This document shows, piece after piece, positions 45,724 to 55,177 of a stretch of 64,000 nucleotides of DNA. The notes beneath the pieces were generated by a model. It saw nothing but the letters and a program-made list of their open reading frames with translations, was not told where the DNA came from and did not search any database. A program made the position numbers and the translations under genes. Where the stretch lies: NCBI GenBank assembly GCA_024398135.1, contig CP073750.1, positions 3,100,001-3,164,000 of the forward strand, given 5' to 3'. This DNA is from a bacterium SCSIO 12643. Lineage in GTDB: Bacteria; Bacteroidota; Bacteroidia; Flavobacteriales_G; Salibacteraceae. Numbering within the stretch: position 1 is the stretch's first letter; each line of letters starts with the position of its first letter.

Positions 45724-46941
45724 ATGAGCGATTTCATGTCAAAATTCAGGCCGTTGTTTCATAAAGGCGGAAAGTACGAGAAGTACAATCCAATTTTTGA
45801 ATCATTCGATACATTATTTTTTGTTCCGGCTGCAACTACCTCAAAAGGATCTCATATTCGTGATGGGATCGATTTGAAGCGTACCATGATTACAGTGGTA
45901 CTTGCGATGGTTCCTGCTTTAATCTTTGGAATCTGGAATACCGGTCACCAACACTTTTTGGCTTTAGGTCAATTTACTGAAGTAGGTGAAGGTTTAGTAG
46001 ATAAATTATTATTCGGTGCTTTAAAAGTACTTCCTATTGTTATTGTATCCTATGGAGTAGGGCTTACCGTTGAGTTCATTTTTGGAATGAAAAACGGTCA
46101 CTCACTTCAAGAAGGATTCCTGGTATCGGGGATGTTAATTCCTTTGATTGTGCCAGTTGGAACTCCTTTATGGATGATCGCAATCGCTACTATTTTTGCG
46201 GTAGTAATTGGTAAAGAGGTTTTCGGTGGAACAGGGATGAATATTGTCAACGTAGCTTTAACAGCACGTGCATTCTTATTCTTCGCATATCCTACTAAAA
46301 TGTCAGGTGACAAAGTATGGGTAGACACCGATGGAGAGCAAGTCGTAGATTCATTTACAGGAGCAACTGCGTTAGGAGATTTAGCAAGTACAGTTCCTTT
46401 AGATAAAGCGAGTGACGCAGCTCAAAAAACAATGAGCATGTTTGACGATGGAGCAGTTTACAGTTTATCAAATTCTATCATTGGAACTATTCCGGGTAGT
46501 ATTGGTGAAACATCTGTAATTGCGATCGGTTTAGGTGCATTATTACTATTAATTACCGGAATTGCGAGCTGGAGAATTATGTTGTCTTCAGTTGTGGGCG
46601 GTTACTTAATGGCTATGCTTTTCAATTTATGGGGCGCGAATGCATTTATGGATTTACCTGCGATTCACCAATTAATGATCGGTGGATTTATGTTCGGTAT
46701 GGTATTCATGGCTACCGATCCTGTTACTGCTGCACAAACTGCAAAAGGACAATGGATTTATGGATTCCTGGTTGGATTCATCGCTATTCTGGTGAGAGTC
46801 TTTAACCCTGCATATCCTGAAGGAGTGATGATGGCGATTTTATTCATGAACGTAATGGCTCCATTGGTAGATCACTACGTGATTGAGGCGAATATTTCGA
46901 AACGTTTAAAAAGAAATAAATTGGCGACTAGCCAATCTTAA
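45724..46941 (+). CDS. nqrB: Na+-NQR subunit B
   Basis: 405 residues with about ten membrane helices. It carries a covalent FMN; the flavinylation motif DSFTGATAL is present with T215 as the likely acceptor (Thr of the S/TGAT motif). VFMATDPVTAAQTAKGQW and similar segments match NqrB of other bacteria. Main membrane subunit along the sodium path. ApbE encoded downstream would attach the flavin. Confidence 0.97.
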   Translation: MSDFMSKFRPLFHKGGKYEKYNPIFESFDTLFFVPAATTSKGSHIRDGIDLKRTMITVVLAMVPALIFGIWNTGHQHFLALGQFTEVGEGLVDKLLFGALKVLPIVIVSYGVGLTVEFIFGMKNGHSLQEGFLVSGMLIPLIVPVGTPLWMIAIATIFAVVIGKEVFGGTGMNIVNVALTARAFLFFAYPTKMSGDKVWVDTDGEQVVDSFTGATALGDLASTVPLDKASDAAQKTMSMFDDGAVYSLSNSIIGTIPGSIGETSVIAIGLGALLLLITGIASWRIMLSSVVGGYLMAMLFNLWGANAFMDLPAIHQLMIGGFMFGMVFMATDPVTAAQTAKGQWIYGFLVGFIAILVRVFNPAYPEGVMMAILFMNVMAPLVDHYVIEANISKRLKRNKLATSQS

Positions 46942-46952
46942 AGAGATTTATT

Positions 46953-47756
46953 ATGGCGTTAGATAAAAATAGTAACGGATTCACCTTTGGCTTTGCAGCT
47001 ATTATGGTGATTGTGGTAGGAACTATTCTTGCAACGTTAGCAGTAGTTTTAAAAGAACCACAGCAAGCGAACTTAAAGCAAGAAAAAATGAAAGCCATTT
47101 TAATGGCTACCGGAGTAATGACTGCTGATGATGACATGGCAGATGCTCCTGCTTTATTTGATAAAGTAATTACAAAACGTTTAGTCGTAAGTAGTACTGA
47201 CGGATCGATTAAATCTGAGGAATCAGGTGCGATTGATGGTACAAATAAAATGGATGCTTTTAATATAGCATTGCAAAAGGTATATGCTGCTAAAGTAAAG
47301 CCGATTAAAGCGAAGTATAAAAAGGATCCTGAAACCATGATTAAAAAAATCAAGGAGTTGGATTTGGATTGGCCACTTTATATTGCCAACGTAGAGGGTG
47401 AGACAATGTACATTATTCCTATGGAAGGTACCGGACTTTGGGGACCAATTTGGGGATATGTAACATTGGCTGGTGACATGAATACCATTAAAGGGGTATC
47501 ATTAGCACACAAAGGAGAAACTCCGGGATTGGGTGCTGAGATCGCTACACCAAAATTCCAGAACCAATATTTAGGTAAAACCATTTATGATGGAGATAAC
47601 TATGTTTCTATTGCCGTATTGAAAGGCGGTGGTGGAAAAGGAAATCCACATGCGGTTGACGGTATTACAGGAGGTACAATTACTTCTGTAGCAGTAGGCG
47701 AAATGTTCTACAGATCGTTGGATTTATATGTACCATATTTTAATACAGTTAAATAA
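46953..47756 (+). CDS. nqrC: Na+-NQR subunit C
   Basis: 267 residues: one N-terminal membrane helix and a periplasmic FMN-binding domain. The motif DGITGGTITS places T242 as the FMN acceptor; the usual Ala of GAT is Gly here, a known variation. GLWGPIWGYVTL and THKGETPGLGAEI-like segments match NqrC. The second covalent FMN sits here. Confidence 0.96.
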   Translation: MALDKNSNGFTFGFAAIMVIVVGTILATLAVVLKEPQQANLKQEKMKAILMATGVMTADDDMADAPALFDKVITKRLVVSSTDGSIKSEESGAIDGTNKMDAFNIALQKVYAAKVKPIKAKYKKDPETMIKKIKELDLDWPLYIANVEGETMYIIPMEGTGLWGPIWGYVTLAGDMNTIKGVSLAHKGETPGLGAEIATPKFQNQYLGKTIYDGDNYVSIAVLKGGGGKGNPHAVDGITGGTITSVAVGEMFYRSLDLYVPYFNTVK

Positions 47757-47764
47757 ATATTGAT

Positions 47765-48430
47765 ATGAGTGAGACTGCAAAAAAAGAAGGATTGTTCTCT
47801 AAGAAGAACATGAAGTTGATCACAAATCCATTAAACGATGAGAATCCGATCACGATTCAGGTATTGGGGATTTGTTCAGCATTAGCGATTACCGTACAGG
47901 TAAAACAAGCGATCGTAATGTCATTATCAGTATTATTTGTATTGATATTCTCTAACTTGATTATTTCTTTAATTAGAAATATCATTCCAGGTCGTATTAG
48001 AATTATTGTTCAATTAGTTGTTGTTGCGGCATTGGTAATTATTGTGGATCAGGTATTGAAAGCATATGTATTTGAAATTTCAAAAGCACTTTCTGTATTC
48101 GTAGGTTTGATTATTACCAACTGTATCATCATGGGACGTTTGGAAGCATTTGCTTTAGGTAACAAACCTTGGCCATCTATTTTAGATGCGGTAGGTAATG
48201 CTTTAGGATACGGTATGATTTTGATTATTATTTCTGTTTTCCGTGAGTTATTAGGTTCAGGTTCTTTAATGGGAATCCAATTATTCGGTGATGCTACTGA
48301 AGGAACAGGTTTATATGGAATGGGATACATGAATAACAACATGTTCATTTTGCCTCCAATGGCATTGATCATTACCGGAATTATTATCTGGGTTCAGCGT
48401 TCTCGTAATCCTAAATTAATTGAAAATTAA
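47765..48430 (+). CDS. nqrD: Na+-NQR subunit D
   Basis: 221 residues with six membrane helices. NPITIQVLGICSALAIT and TNCIIMGRLEAFA contain the conserved Cys residues that, with those of NqrE, hold an iron center within the membrane. Homologous to RnfE. Fourth gene of the operon. Confidence 0.96.
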   Translation: MSETAKKEGLFSKKNMKLITNPLNDENPITIQVLGICSALAITVQVKQAIVMSLSVLFVLIFSNLIISLIRNIIPGRIRIIVQLVVVAALVIIVDQVLKAYVFEISKALSVFVGLIITNCIIMGRLEAFALGNKPWPSILDAVGNALGYGMILIIISVFRELLGSGSLMGIQLFGDATEGTGLYGMGYMNNNMFILPPMALIITGIIIWVQRSRNPKLIEN

Positions 48431-48443
48431 ATAGAAAGAAGTC

Positions 48444-49061
48444 ATGCAAGAATTGTTTAGCATATTTGTAAAGGGCATTTTCATGGAGAACATGATTTTT
48501 GCCTATTTCTTGGGCATGTGTTCATACCTGGCTGTATCTAAAACAGTAAAAACAGGTGTGGGACTTGGTGCTGCGGTTATTTTCGTATTGGGGATTACTG
48601 TTCCGGTAAACTACCTTTTAGAAAATTATGTATTGAAAGAAGGCGCTTTGGAATGGTTAGATCCGGAGTTTGCGAGTTTAGATTTAAGTTTCCTTGGTTT
48701 TATTTTATTCATTGCAGTAATTGCATCTATGGTGCAGTTGGTTGAAATGATCGTTGAGAAATTTGCTCCTGCACTTTACGGTGCGTTGGGTATCTTCTTA
48801 CCATTGATTGCAGTAAACTGTGCGATCCTTGGGGGATCATTATTCATGCAGGAAAGAGCGTATTCTACAATTGGTCAGGCTACAGCTTTCGGTATCGGTT
48901 CAGGTATCGGTTGGTTTTTAGCTATTGTTGCCATTGCAGCAATCCGTGAGAAAATTACATACTCTGACGTTCCGGCTCCATTACGTGGATTGGGAATTAC
49001 CTTCATCATTACTGGATTGATGGGGATCGCGTTTATGAGTTTTATGGGAATCGAATTATAA
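48444..49061 (+). CDS. nqrE: Na+-NQR subunit E
   Basis: 205 residues, six membrane helices. [11 protein letters not shown] and [17 protein letters not shown] carry the two Cys of the NqrD/E iron site. Homologous to RnfA. Forms an inverted pair with NqrD in the membrane. Confidence 0.96.
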   Translation: MQELFSIFVKGIFMENMIFAYFLGMCSYLAVSKTVKTGVGLGAAVIFVLGITVPVNYLLENYVLKEGALEWLDPEFASLDLSFLGFILFIAVIASMVQLVEMIVEKFAPALYGALGIFLPLIAVNCAILGGSLFMQERAYSTIGQATAFGIGSGIGWFLAIVAIAAIREKITYSDVPAPLRGLGITFIITGLMGIAFMSFMGIEL

Positions 49062-49079
49062 TATTGAAAAACGATAATT

Positions 49080-50378
49080 ATGGGATTAACTACAGTAATT
49101 AGTGTAACCTTAGCAGTTTTCTTGCTGTTATTGTTTCTCTTAGTAACAGTGTTACTTTTCGCAAAAGCGAAGTTGTTGCCTTCTGGGGCGATGAAGATTG
49201 ATGTCAATGGAGAAAAAGAATTAGAAGTTGCTGCCGGAGGTACTCTTTTAGGAACTTTAGGTGACAATGGAATTTTCTTACCATCAGCATGTGGTGGTGG
49301 TGGTACCTGTGTACAATGTAGATGTCAGGTATTAGAAGGTGGCGGTGAAATGTTGCCTACTGAAAAACCACACTTCTCAAGAAAAGAAGCTGCAGAAGGA
49401 TGGCGTTTAGGATGTCAGGTAAAAGTGAAAAACGATATGAAAGTTCAGGTACCTGAAGAGGTATTTGGAATTAAGAAATGGGAAGCAGAAGTAGTTTCTA
49501 ACTACAGTGTGGCTTCATTCATTAAAGAGTTTATCGTTGAGATTCCTGAAGATATGGATTACAAAGCAGGTGGATATATTCAAATTGAGATTCCACCATG
49601 TACCATTAACTATAAGGACATTGACATTACAGCACATCCACAAGAGCATCCAGGTGAGCCACAAAAATTCCAAAAAGAATGGGATAACTTTAACTTGTGG
49701 CCATTAACAATGGTGAATGATGAGTCTGTTGAACGTGCATATTCAATGGCTTCTTACCCAGCTGAGGGAAGAAGAATTATGTTGAATGTACGTATTGCTA
49801 CGCCACCATGGGATAGAGCGAAAAACGGTTGGATGGATGTAAATCCAGGTGTGGCTTCATCTTATATCTTCTCAAGAAAACCAGGAGATAAAGTGGTAGT
49901 TTCAGGACCTTATGGAGAATTCTTTATTAAAGAAACAGAAGCTGAGATGTTATACATTGGTGGTGGTGCAGGTATGGCGCCAATGCGTTCGCACTTATAC
50001 CACTTATTCAGAACATTGAAGACCGGACGTAAAGTTTCTTACTGGTATGGTGGACGTTCTAAACGTGAGCTATTCTATACAGAGCACTTTACTGCATTAG
50101 AAAAAGATTTCCCGAATTTCAAATTCCATTTGGTATTGTCTGAACCATTAGAAGAAGACAACTGGAAAGTGAAAAAGGATATCCATGATGAAGGAGATGG
50201 ATTCGTAGGATTCGTTCACCAGGCGGTGATCGATAACTACCTAACGAAGCACGATGCTCCGGAAGATATTGAATTCTATTTCTGTGGACCACCAATGATG
50301 AATAACGCAGTCGTAAAAATGTGTGATGATTGGGGAATACCTGAAGAAAATGTATCGTTCGATGATTTCGGAGGATAA
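49080..50378 (+). CDS. nqrF: Na+-NQR subunit F (NADH-oxidising flavoprotein)
   Basis: 432 residues. One N-terminal membrane helix, then a [2Fe-2S] ferredoxin domain with C71, C77, C80 and C112, followed by an FAD domain ([14 protein letters not shown]) and a NAD-binding domain ([16 protein letters not shown]). NADH entry point of the complex. Its stop overlaps the likely start of apbE, and a terminator-like hairpin follows within 25 bases. Confidence 0.97.
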   Translation: MGLTTVISVTLAVFLLLLFLLVTVLLFAKAKLLPSGAMKIDVNGEKELEVAAGGTLLGTLGDNGIFLPSACGGGGTCVQCRCQVLEGGGEMLPTEKPHFSRKEAAEGWRLGCQVKVKNDMKVQVPEEVFGIKKWEAEVVSNYSVASFIKEFIVEIPEDMDYKAGGYIQIEIPPCTINYKDIDITAHPQEHPGEPQKFQKEWDNFNLWPLTMVNDESVERAYSMASYPAEGRRIMLNVRIATPPWDRAKNGWMDVNPGVASSYIFSRKPGDKVVVSGPYGEFFIKETEAEMLYIGGGAGMAPMRSHLYHLFRTLKTGRKVSYWYGGRSKRELFYTEHFTALEKDFPNFKFHLVLSEPLEEDNWKVKKDIHDEGDGFVGFVHQAVIDNYLTKHDAPEDIEFYFCGPPMMNNAVVKMCDDWGIPEENVSFDDFGG

Positions 50379-51471
50379 GACATATAAAACACAAAAAAGA
50401 AAGCTCCACCATTGGAGCTTTTCTTTTTTTATGGCTGTAGGAGTGGCATTGCTTCTGGGGTCATGTGAAGAAGAACCTCAAAAAGGTTTTGTCAATCATA
50501 ACCTGCGTTATGAAATCAAGGGAGAAGCGCAAGGAACGACTTATAGTATGCTGTACTATTCTGACAGTGTCCAGATTTCTAAAGAAGCAGTAGATTCCAT
50601 TTTGGATGAGATCGATTTAGCGGCCTCTATTTGGGTGGACAGCTCACTGATTTCAAACATGAATCGCTCCCAGGATACTTTGATTCAAATCAATGATGTT
50701 ACGGGTTTCTTTACCGATAATTTTCAATTGAGTAAAGAGGTCTATAACAATACCGATGGCGCATATAATCCCACGGTAGGTAAGTTGGTCAATGCCTGGG
50801 GATTTGGATTTAAAAACAAAGAAAAAATGGATTCTACTAAGGTAGATTCGCTATTGCAATCTGTTGGGTTTGATGACAACCAGATGTGGATGTCACAAGA
50901 AAACAATCAATGGTGGATGCATAAAACCAATCCGCAAACCCATTTGGATTTTAATGGCATCGCACAAGGATATTCTGTAGATGTACTGGCTCATTATTTT
51001 TCTGAAAAAGGAATTTCAGATTATATGATTGAAGTGGGTGGAGAACTCATTGCACATGGTTCTAAGCCCGATGAAAAACTGTGGAATGTGGGGATTGATT
51101 TGCCATCAGATCAAAACATGACGCGTAATCTGGCGGCTACTTTAAAACTAGATAATGTGGCGGTAGCGACTTCAGGGAATTATAGAAAATTCTATGAGGT
51201 AGATGGCGTACGTTATGCACATACCTTAAATCCTAAAACAGGATTTCCGGTACAACATTCTTTATTGAGTGCTACGGTGGTGATGGATAATTGTGCTTTG
51301 GCTGATGCTTATGCCACTGCATTTATGGTGATGGGATATGAAGCCGCGAAAGAACTGGTAGAATCACGTCCTGAATTGGGGATTAATGCCTATTTCATTT
51401 ACAGTACTGCTGATGGCCAAATGCAGACATATTTTTCTTCCGGGTTAGAAAATATGATCAAAGAGTTGTAA
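50362..51471 (+). CDS. apbE: FAD:protein FMN transferase ApbE
   Basis: 369 residues if started at ATG 50362, which gives a basic segment before the hydrophobic signal and lipobox LLLGSC; ATG 50431 would leave only 11 residues before the Cys. [51 protein letters not shown] and [13 protein letters not shown] are ApbE motifs. It transfers FMN from FAD to Thr in NqrB and NqrC at the outer face of the membrane. Overlaps nqrF by 17 bases. A terminator-like stem lies inside its first 25 codons, which makes the start uncertain. Confidence 0.93.
   Translation: MISEDKTYKTQKRKLHHWSFSFFMAVGVALLLGSCEEEPQKGFVNHNLRYEIKGEAQGTTYSMLYYSDSVQISKEAVDSILDEIDLAASIWVDSSLISNMNRSQDTLIQINDVTGFFTDNFQLSKEVYNNTDGAYNPTVGKLVNAWGFGFKNKEKMDSTKVDSLLQSVGFDDNQMWMSQENNQWWMHKTNPQTHLDFNGIAQGYSVDVLAHYFSEKGISDYMIEVGGELIAHGSKPDEKLWNVGIDLPSDQNMTRNLAATLKLDNVAVATSGNYRKFYEVDGVRYAHTLNPKTGFPVQHSLLSATVVMDNCALADAYATAFMVMGYEAAKELVESRPELGINAYFIYSTADGQMQTYFSSGLENMIKEL
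50400..50430 (+). terminator. terminator or attenuator between nqrF and apbE
   Basis: AAAGCTCCA and TGGAGCTTT pair in a perfect 9-bp stem with a 4-base loop, followed by a run of nine T in ten bases. It looks like an intrinsic terminator but overlaps the predicted 5' end of apbE, so it may set the nqr-to-apbE expression ratio. Confidence 0.65.
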
Positions 51472-51480
51472 CTATGTACA

Positions 51481-52098
51481 ATGGTTGCCGAGCTTAAAAA
51501 TATTGAAATCGCGTATGACGATAAAATCGTGATACGCGATTTAAGTTTTGAGATTGAACCCGGACAAAAAGTAGCGATCACCGGAGCATCGGGTACCGGG
51601 AAATCTACCATCTTAAATGTATTGGCGGGTTTTACACCATATACCGGGGGAACGGTAAATGTTTTGGGTAAAACCTTAAATGCAGAATATATCCAATGGA
51701 TCAGGCAGCAATTGGCCTGGGTACCGCAAGAAACCGCATTACATTTTGATACCGTAAGAGAAATCATTGATGCACCATTTGAATTTGCTTCCAATCAGGA
51801 ATTAAAACCCAATGCTACTCAAATTCAGGAATTGTTTGATGTGTTAAATCTTCCCATCGATATTTTAGAAAAAACTCCTGCAACCATTTCCGGAGGGCAA
51901 AGACAGCGGGTGTTATTGGCCAGTAGTCTGTTTTTGCAAAAGCCGATTTTAATCACCGATGAACCCACATCGGCATTAGATGAAAGTAATCGGAAACAAA
52001 TCACCGATTACGTTTTAGGTCAAAAGGATTTAACCGTGATTGCCTCTACGCATGATGCGTATTGGATGGAACAATCAGATAAAGTCATTGCGCTATAA
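51481..52098 (+). CDS. ABC transporter ATPase, FetA/YbbL-like
   Basis: 205 residues. Walker A ITGASGTGKST, signature TISGGQRQRVLLASSL, Walker B ILITDEPTSALDES. Small size and direct coupling to a FetB-type permease (1-base overlap) suggest the FetAB class, proposed to export iron under oxidative stress in E. coli. Starts 9 bases after apbE, so probably in the same transcript. Confidence 0.88.
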   Translation: MVAELKNIEIAYDDKIVIRDLSFEIEPGQKVAITGASGTGKSTILNVLAGFTPYTGGTVNVLGKTLNAEYIQWIRQQLAWVPQETALHFDTVREIIDAPFEFASNQELKPNATQIQELFDVLNLPIDILEKTPATISGGQRQRVLLASSLFLQKPILITDEPTSALDESNRKQITDYVLGQKDLTVIASTHDAYWMEQSDKVIAL

Positions 52099-52883
52099 TG
52101 GATGGAGCTACCGACATAGGATACTGGGATCTGTTGACTGGCTATGGGCTCTTGATTGTACCACTCTATATTTTATGGTATTATAAAACCGGACTGGTTA
52201 AAGACGGAATAATCTCCATTGGTCGGATGACCGTTCAATTGCTTTTGGTGGGGGTGTATCTGGAATTCATTTTCGAGTTAAACAGTGCATTGGTAAATGT
52301 ATTATGGGTGATTGCGATGATCGTCATTGCCGCCTATACCGCAGCCAAAAGAAGCGGGTTGAAATTGAAAGTGATGTTCCTGCCCATTTTTATCGCTGGA
52401 TTAATCAGTTTAACCGTTACAGATGCGTATTTCCTGGGGTATGTGATTAAACTAGAAAAGATTTTTGATGCGCGTTATTTTATTCCCATCACCGGAATGC
52501 TCATTGGAAATAGCCTGAAAACGATCATCATTGCGCTGAGCTATTACTTTAGTCAATTAGATAAAGAACGCGATGTCTACAAATGGTATTTGGCCAATGG
52601 GGCGACCCGGAAAGAAGCTTTATTCAGATTTAAAAAGGAAACTTTAAAAATCGCGTTTAATCCAGTAATTGCGGCTACTGCGATTGTGGGATTGATTTCT
52701 TTACCTGGAATGATGACCGGACAAATTTTAGGCGGAAGTAGTCCCAACGTAGCCATCAAGTATCAAATTATGTTGATGATTACGGTATTTAGTTCTTCTA
52801 TATTTAGTGTGATGATTACCATTTTGATTTCCGATCGATTCGTATTCGATGGAATGGATAATTTAAAGAAGATATTTAGCTAG
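52098..52883 (+). CDS. ABC transporter permease, FetB/UPF0014 family
   Basis: 261 residues with about seven membrane helices. FIPITGMLIGNSLKTIIIAL, GATRKEALFRF and SLPGMMTGQILGGSSP are hallmarks of the UPF0014/FetB family (kin to plant ALS3). Partner of the preceding ATPase. Substrate iron or another metal by family analogy only. Confidence 0.9.
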   Translation: MDGATDIGYWDLLTGYGLLIVPLYILWYYKTGLVKDGIISIGRMTVQLLLVGVYLEFIFELNSALVNVLWVIAMIVIAAYTAAKRSGLKLKVMFLPIFIAGLISLTVTDAYFLGYVIKLEKIFDARYFIPITGMLIGNSLKTIIIALSYYFSQLDKERDVYKWYLANGATRKEALFRFKKETLKIAFNPVIAATAIVGLISLPGMMTGQILGGSSPNVAIKYQIMLMITVFSSSIFSVMITILISDRFVFDGMDNLKKIFS

Positions 52884-52899
52884 AATACGGAGAGCTTTA

Positions 52900-52919
52900 C
52901 CCTTCGACTCCGCTCAGGG
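52900..52919. repeat. short intergenic palindrome-like element
   Basis: CCCTTCGACTCCGCTCAGGG, which with flanking A and T can fold by its ACCCT/AGGGT ends. I recall sequences of this kind as frequent intergenic elements in Bacteroidota genomes, but only one copy was seen in this window. Confidence 0.35.
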
Positions 52920-52955
52920 TGCTATTCTGTTAAGTTGAAAAAGGATATTCTTAGT

Positions 52956-53579
52956 TCACACTTTTTGCTCTTGATAAGAACGATACCACTCCACATAACC
53001 CCAAACAGCCATAAAAACATATACGCCATATAAAAAGGCATAAAAGTGAATGCCTTTGTAGATATAAATTCCGCACGCCAATACATCTACGGCAAACCAA
53101 TAATACCAGTTCTCTAGTTTTTTACGGGTAGTTAACCACATCCCGGTGACACTCAAAATAGAAGTAGTCGCATCCCAATAAGGTAAAGATGCTGGAGTCA
53201 TTCCTTCAATCATGTTGGGAAGGCTTTCCAGAAAGAATCCAAAAGCAAATACTCCGATTCCGGTAATGAATAAAACCAATAGGTTTTGCGTGATGCTATA
53301 GGTAGACACGGGTAATTCCGTTTTAGTAGTCTCCTTGCCTCGAACCCAATAATACCAGCCATAAATATTCAGAACCAGAAAGAAGATATGCAACAAGAAA
53401 TCCCCGTAAAGTTGGATATTCCAGAAAATCACAAAAGAGATCAGGACATAAATAATCCCGGTGGGCCACGTCCAGATATTTTGTTTGATCAGAAACCACA
53501 CCGCAAGTAATCCAAAGATCAGCCCGCTTAATTCGAGGTGATCAATATGAATGGCGTACTGAACAATTTCTTCCCACAT
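52956..53579 (-). CDS. pnuC: nicotinamide riboside transporter PnuC
   Basis: 207 residues, seven membrane helices. WFLIKQNIWTWPTGIIYVL, LHIFFLVLNIYGWYYWVRG and the Trp-rich end are typical of PnuC, which carries nicotinamide riboside into the cell for NAD synthesis by facilitated diffusion. No riboswitch was recognised in the short upstream gap. It stands between the convergent fetB and divergent modA genes. Confidence 0.93.
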   Translation of the reverse strand: MWEEIVQYAIHIDHLELSGLIFGLLAVWFLIKQNIWTWPTGIIYVLISFVIFWNIQLYGDFLLHIFFLVLNIYGWYYWVRGKETTKTELPVSTYSITQNLLVLFITGIGVFAFGFFLESLPNMIEGMTPASLPYWDATTSILSVTGMWLTTRKKLENWYYWFAVDVLACGIYIYKGIHFYAFLYGVYVFMAVWGYVEWYRSYQEQKV

Positions 53580-53671
53580 AGTTTAAAATTGATGCCAAAA
53601 ATAGGCGAAGGACCATGCATTTTGATGCGCAATAAGAAATAAATATCATAAGTGGGGGCGTGTGGTTTTGT

Positions 53672-53679
53672 TACTTTTG
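53672..53679 (+). promoter_or_regulatory. -7 element before modA
   Basis: TACTTTTG fits TAnnTTTG, 21 bases before the ATG at 53700. A -33 TTG at proper distance is not clear, and no molybdate regulator (ModE) palindrome was recognised. Confidence 0.4.
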
Positions 53680-53699
53680 GATTCTATAAGCAGGAGAGG

Positions 53700-54461
53700 A
53701 TGAATTATCGCTGGGTGGCATATTTGTATTTGGTTTTGATGGGCAGTGTTTTTCTGGGCTGTCAGGAAGATCGCAGTGATAAACTAACCATTGCCGCTGC
53801 GGCCAATACGCAATTTGCCATTTCCGAAATCATTGAAGATTTTAGCCAAAAAACCGGAGTAGAATGTGATCTGGTGTTGAGTTCATCGGGGAAGCTGAAT
53901 GCGCAAATCAAAGAAGGCGCTCCCTACGACATTTTTGTATCTGCCGATATGTATTACCCTCAGGATCTTTACGATGCCGGATTAGCCATTGCACCCCCGG
54001 TGAAATATGCCAAAGGTGCGTTGGTGTTATGGTCTGCAGATCAGGAATTACAACCCTCGGTTGAAGTTTTAAAAGCCGAAAGCGTTCAACATATTGCGTT
54101 GGCCAATCCGAAAACTGCACCATATGGCAAAGCATCTATGCAGTTTTTGAAATCTGTGGAAGTGTTGGAGGACATCCAATCTAAGTTGGTGTATGGCGAA
54201 GGGGTCAATCAAACCAATCAATATATCATCTCGGAATCCGTACAGTTTGGAATTACCTCAAAATCGGTGGTATTATCCGATAAAATGCGTGATCGGGGAC
54301 ATTGGATTGAGTTGGATCAGCAACAATATGATCCGATTGAGCAGGGGATGGTGATTTTAAAAAGTGGGAAGGAGAATTTATCCCATAAGTTTGGAGAATA
54401 CCTGCTATCCAAACAAGCGCAATCTATCCTGTCAAAATATGGTTACAAAGCGCCCATATAA
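53700..54461 (+). CDS. modA: molybdate ABC transporter substrate-binding protein
   Basis: 253 residues from ATG 53700, preceded by GGAGAGG; a longer frame begins at a GTG (53652) but the ATG gives the signal peptide with lipobox VFLGC. ModA features are LTIAAAANTQFAISEI, DLVLSSSGKLNAQIKEG and YDIFVSADMYYP, with Ser/Thr residues that bind the oxyanion. It captures molybdate or tungstate outside the inner membrane as a lipoprotein. First gene of modABC. Confidence 0.92.
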   Translation: MNYRWVAYLYLVLMGSVFLGCQEDRSDKLTIAAAANTQFAISEIIEDFSQKTGVECDLVLSSSGKLNAQIKEGAPYDIFVSADMYYPQDLYDAGLAIAPPVKYAKGALVLWSADQELQPSVEVLKAESVQHIALANPKTAPYGKASMQFLKSVEVLEDIQSKLVYGEGVNQTNQYIISESVQFGITSKSVVLSDKMRDRGHWIELDQQQYDPIEQGMVILKSGKENLSHKFGEYLLSKQAQSILSKYGYKAPI

Positions 54462-54505
54462 TCTGTAATTTATTTTACCTTGCAAAGTAAATAACCGGCA
54501 TTACT

Positions 54506-55177
54506 ATGGATTGGGCACCACTGATATTGACGTTTAAACTGGCGTTGGTGACGACTATCATTTTAGTCATCATTTCAGTTCCTTTGGCGTATAAATTGGC
54601 CTATTCCAAATCTACCGCAAAACCGTTTGTAGAAGCTTTAGTGAGTATGCCTTTGGTTTTGCCGCCAACGGTACTCGGATTTTATTTATTGCTGTTGCTC
54701 AGCCCGTCTAGTGGAATTGGTGCGTGGTTAAATGATACTTTAGGATTACAATTGATTTTCTCTTTTCCCGGACTCGTATTGGCTTCGGTGATTTATAGTT
54801 TGCCGTTTATGGTACATCCCATCCAATCCGGATTTACGCAAGTGCCCACTTCCATTGTAGAAGCAGCTTATGTATTGGGAAAGGATAAATGGGAAACGCT
54901 GATTCATGTGATTCTGCCCAATATGAAACCTTCGATCATTACCGGGGTGGTATTGTCATTTGCGCATACGATTGGTGAGTTTGGTGTGGTATTAATGATT
55001 GGTGGAAATATTCCGGGCGAGACCAAAGTGGCTTCCATAGCCATTTATGATGAAGTAGAAGCATTGAATTATGGGGTGGCCAATACGTATTCCATGATTT
55101 TGTTTGCGATCTCGTTTTCGATTCTGTTGTTTGTGTATTGGTTTAATGGTAAAAGATTTATGTCGTTTTGGAAATGA
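54506..55177 (+). CDS. modB: molybdate ABC transporter permease
   Basis: 223 residues, five or six membrane helices, with the coupling segment EAAYVLGKDKWETLIHVILP and ITGVVLSFAHTIGEFGVVLM typical of ModB. Stop overlaps the modC start (ATGA). Confidence 0.95.
   Translation: MDWAPLILTFKLALVTTIILVIISVPLAYKLAYSKSTAKPFVEALVSMPLVLPPTVLGFYLLLLLSPSSGIGAWLNDTLGLQLIFSFPGLVLASVIYSLPFMVHPIQSGFTQVPTSIVEAAYVLGKDKWETLIHVILPNMKPSIITGVVLSFAHTIGEFGVVLMIGGNIPGETKVASIAIYDEVEALNYGVANTYSMILFAISFSILLFVYWFNGKRFMSFWK

Noticed and set aside
46928-47353. 141-residue hydrophobic minus-strand ORF over nqrC
   Set aside because: Antisense shadow of nqrC; nqrC is beyond doubt. Similar antisense frames over nqrD and nqrE were dropped for the same reason.
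53580-53699. Riboswitch before modA or pnuC
   Set aside because: The gap is too short and shows no molybdenum cofactor, TPP or NAD-type riboswitch pattern that I can recognise.
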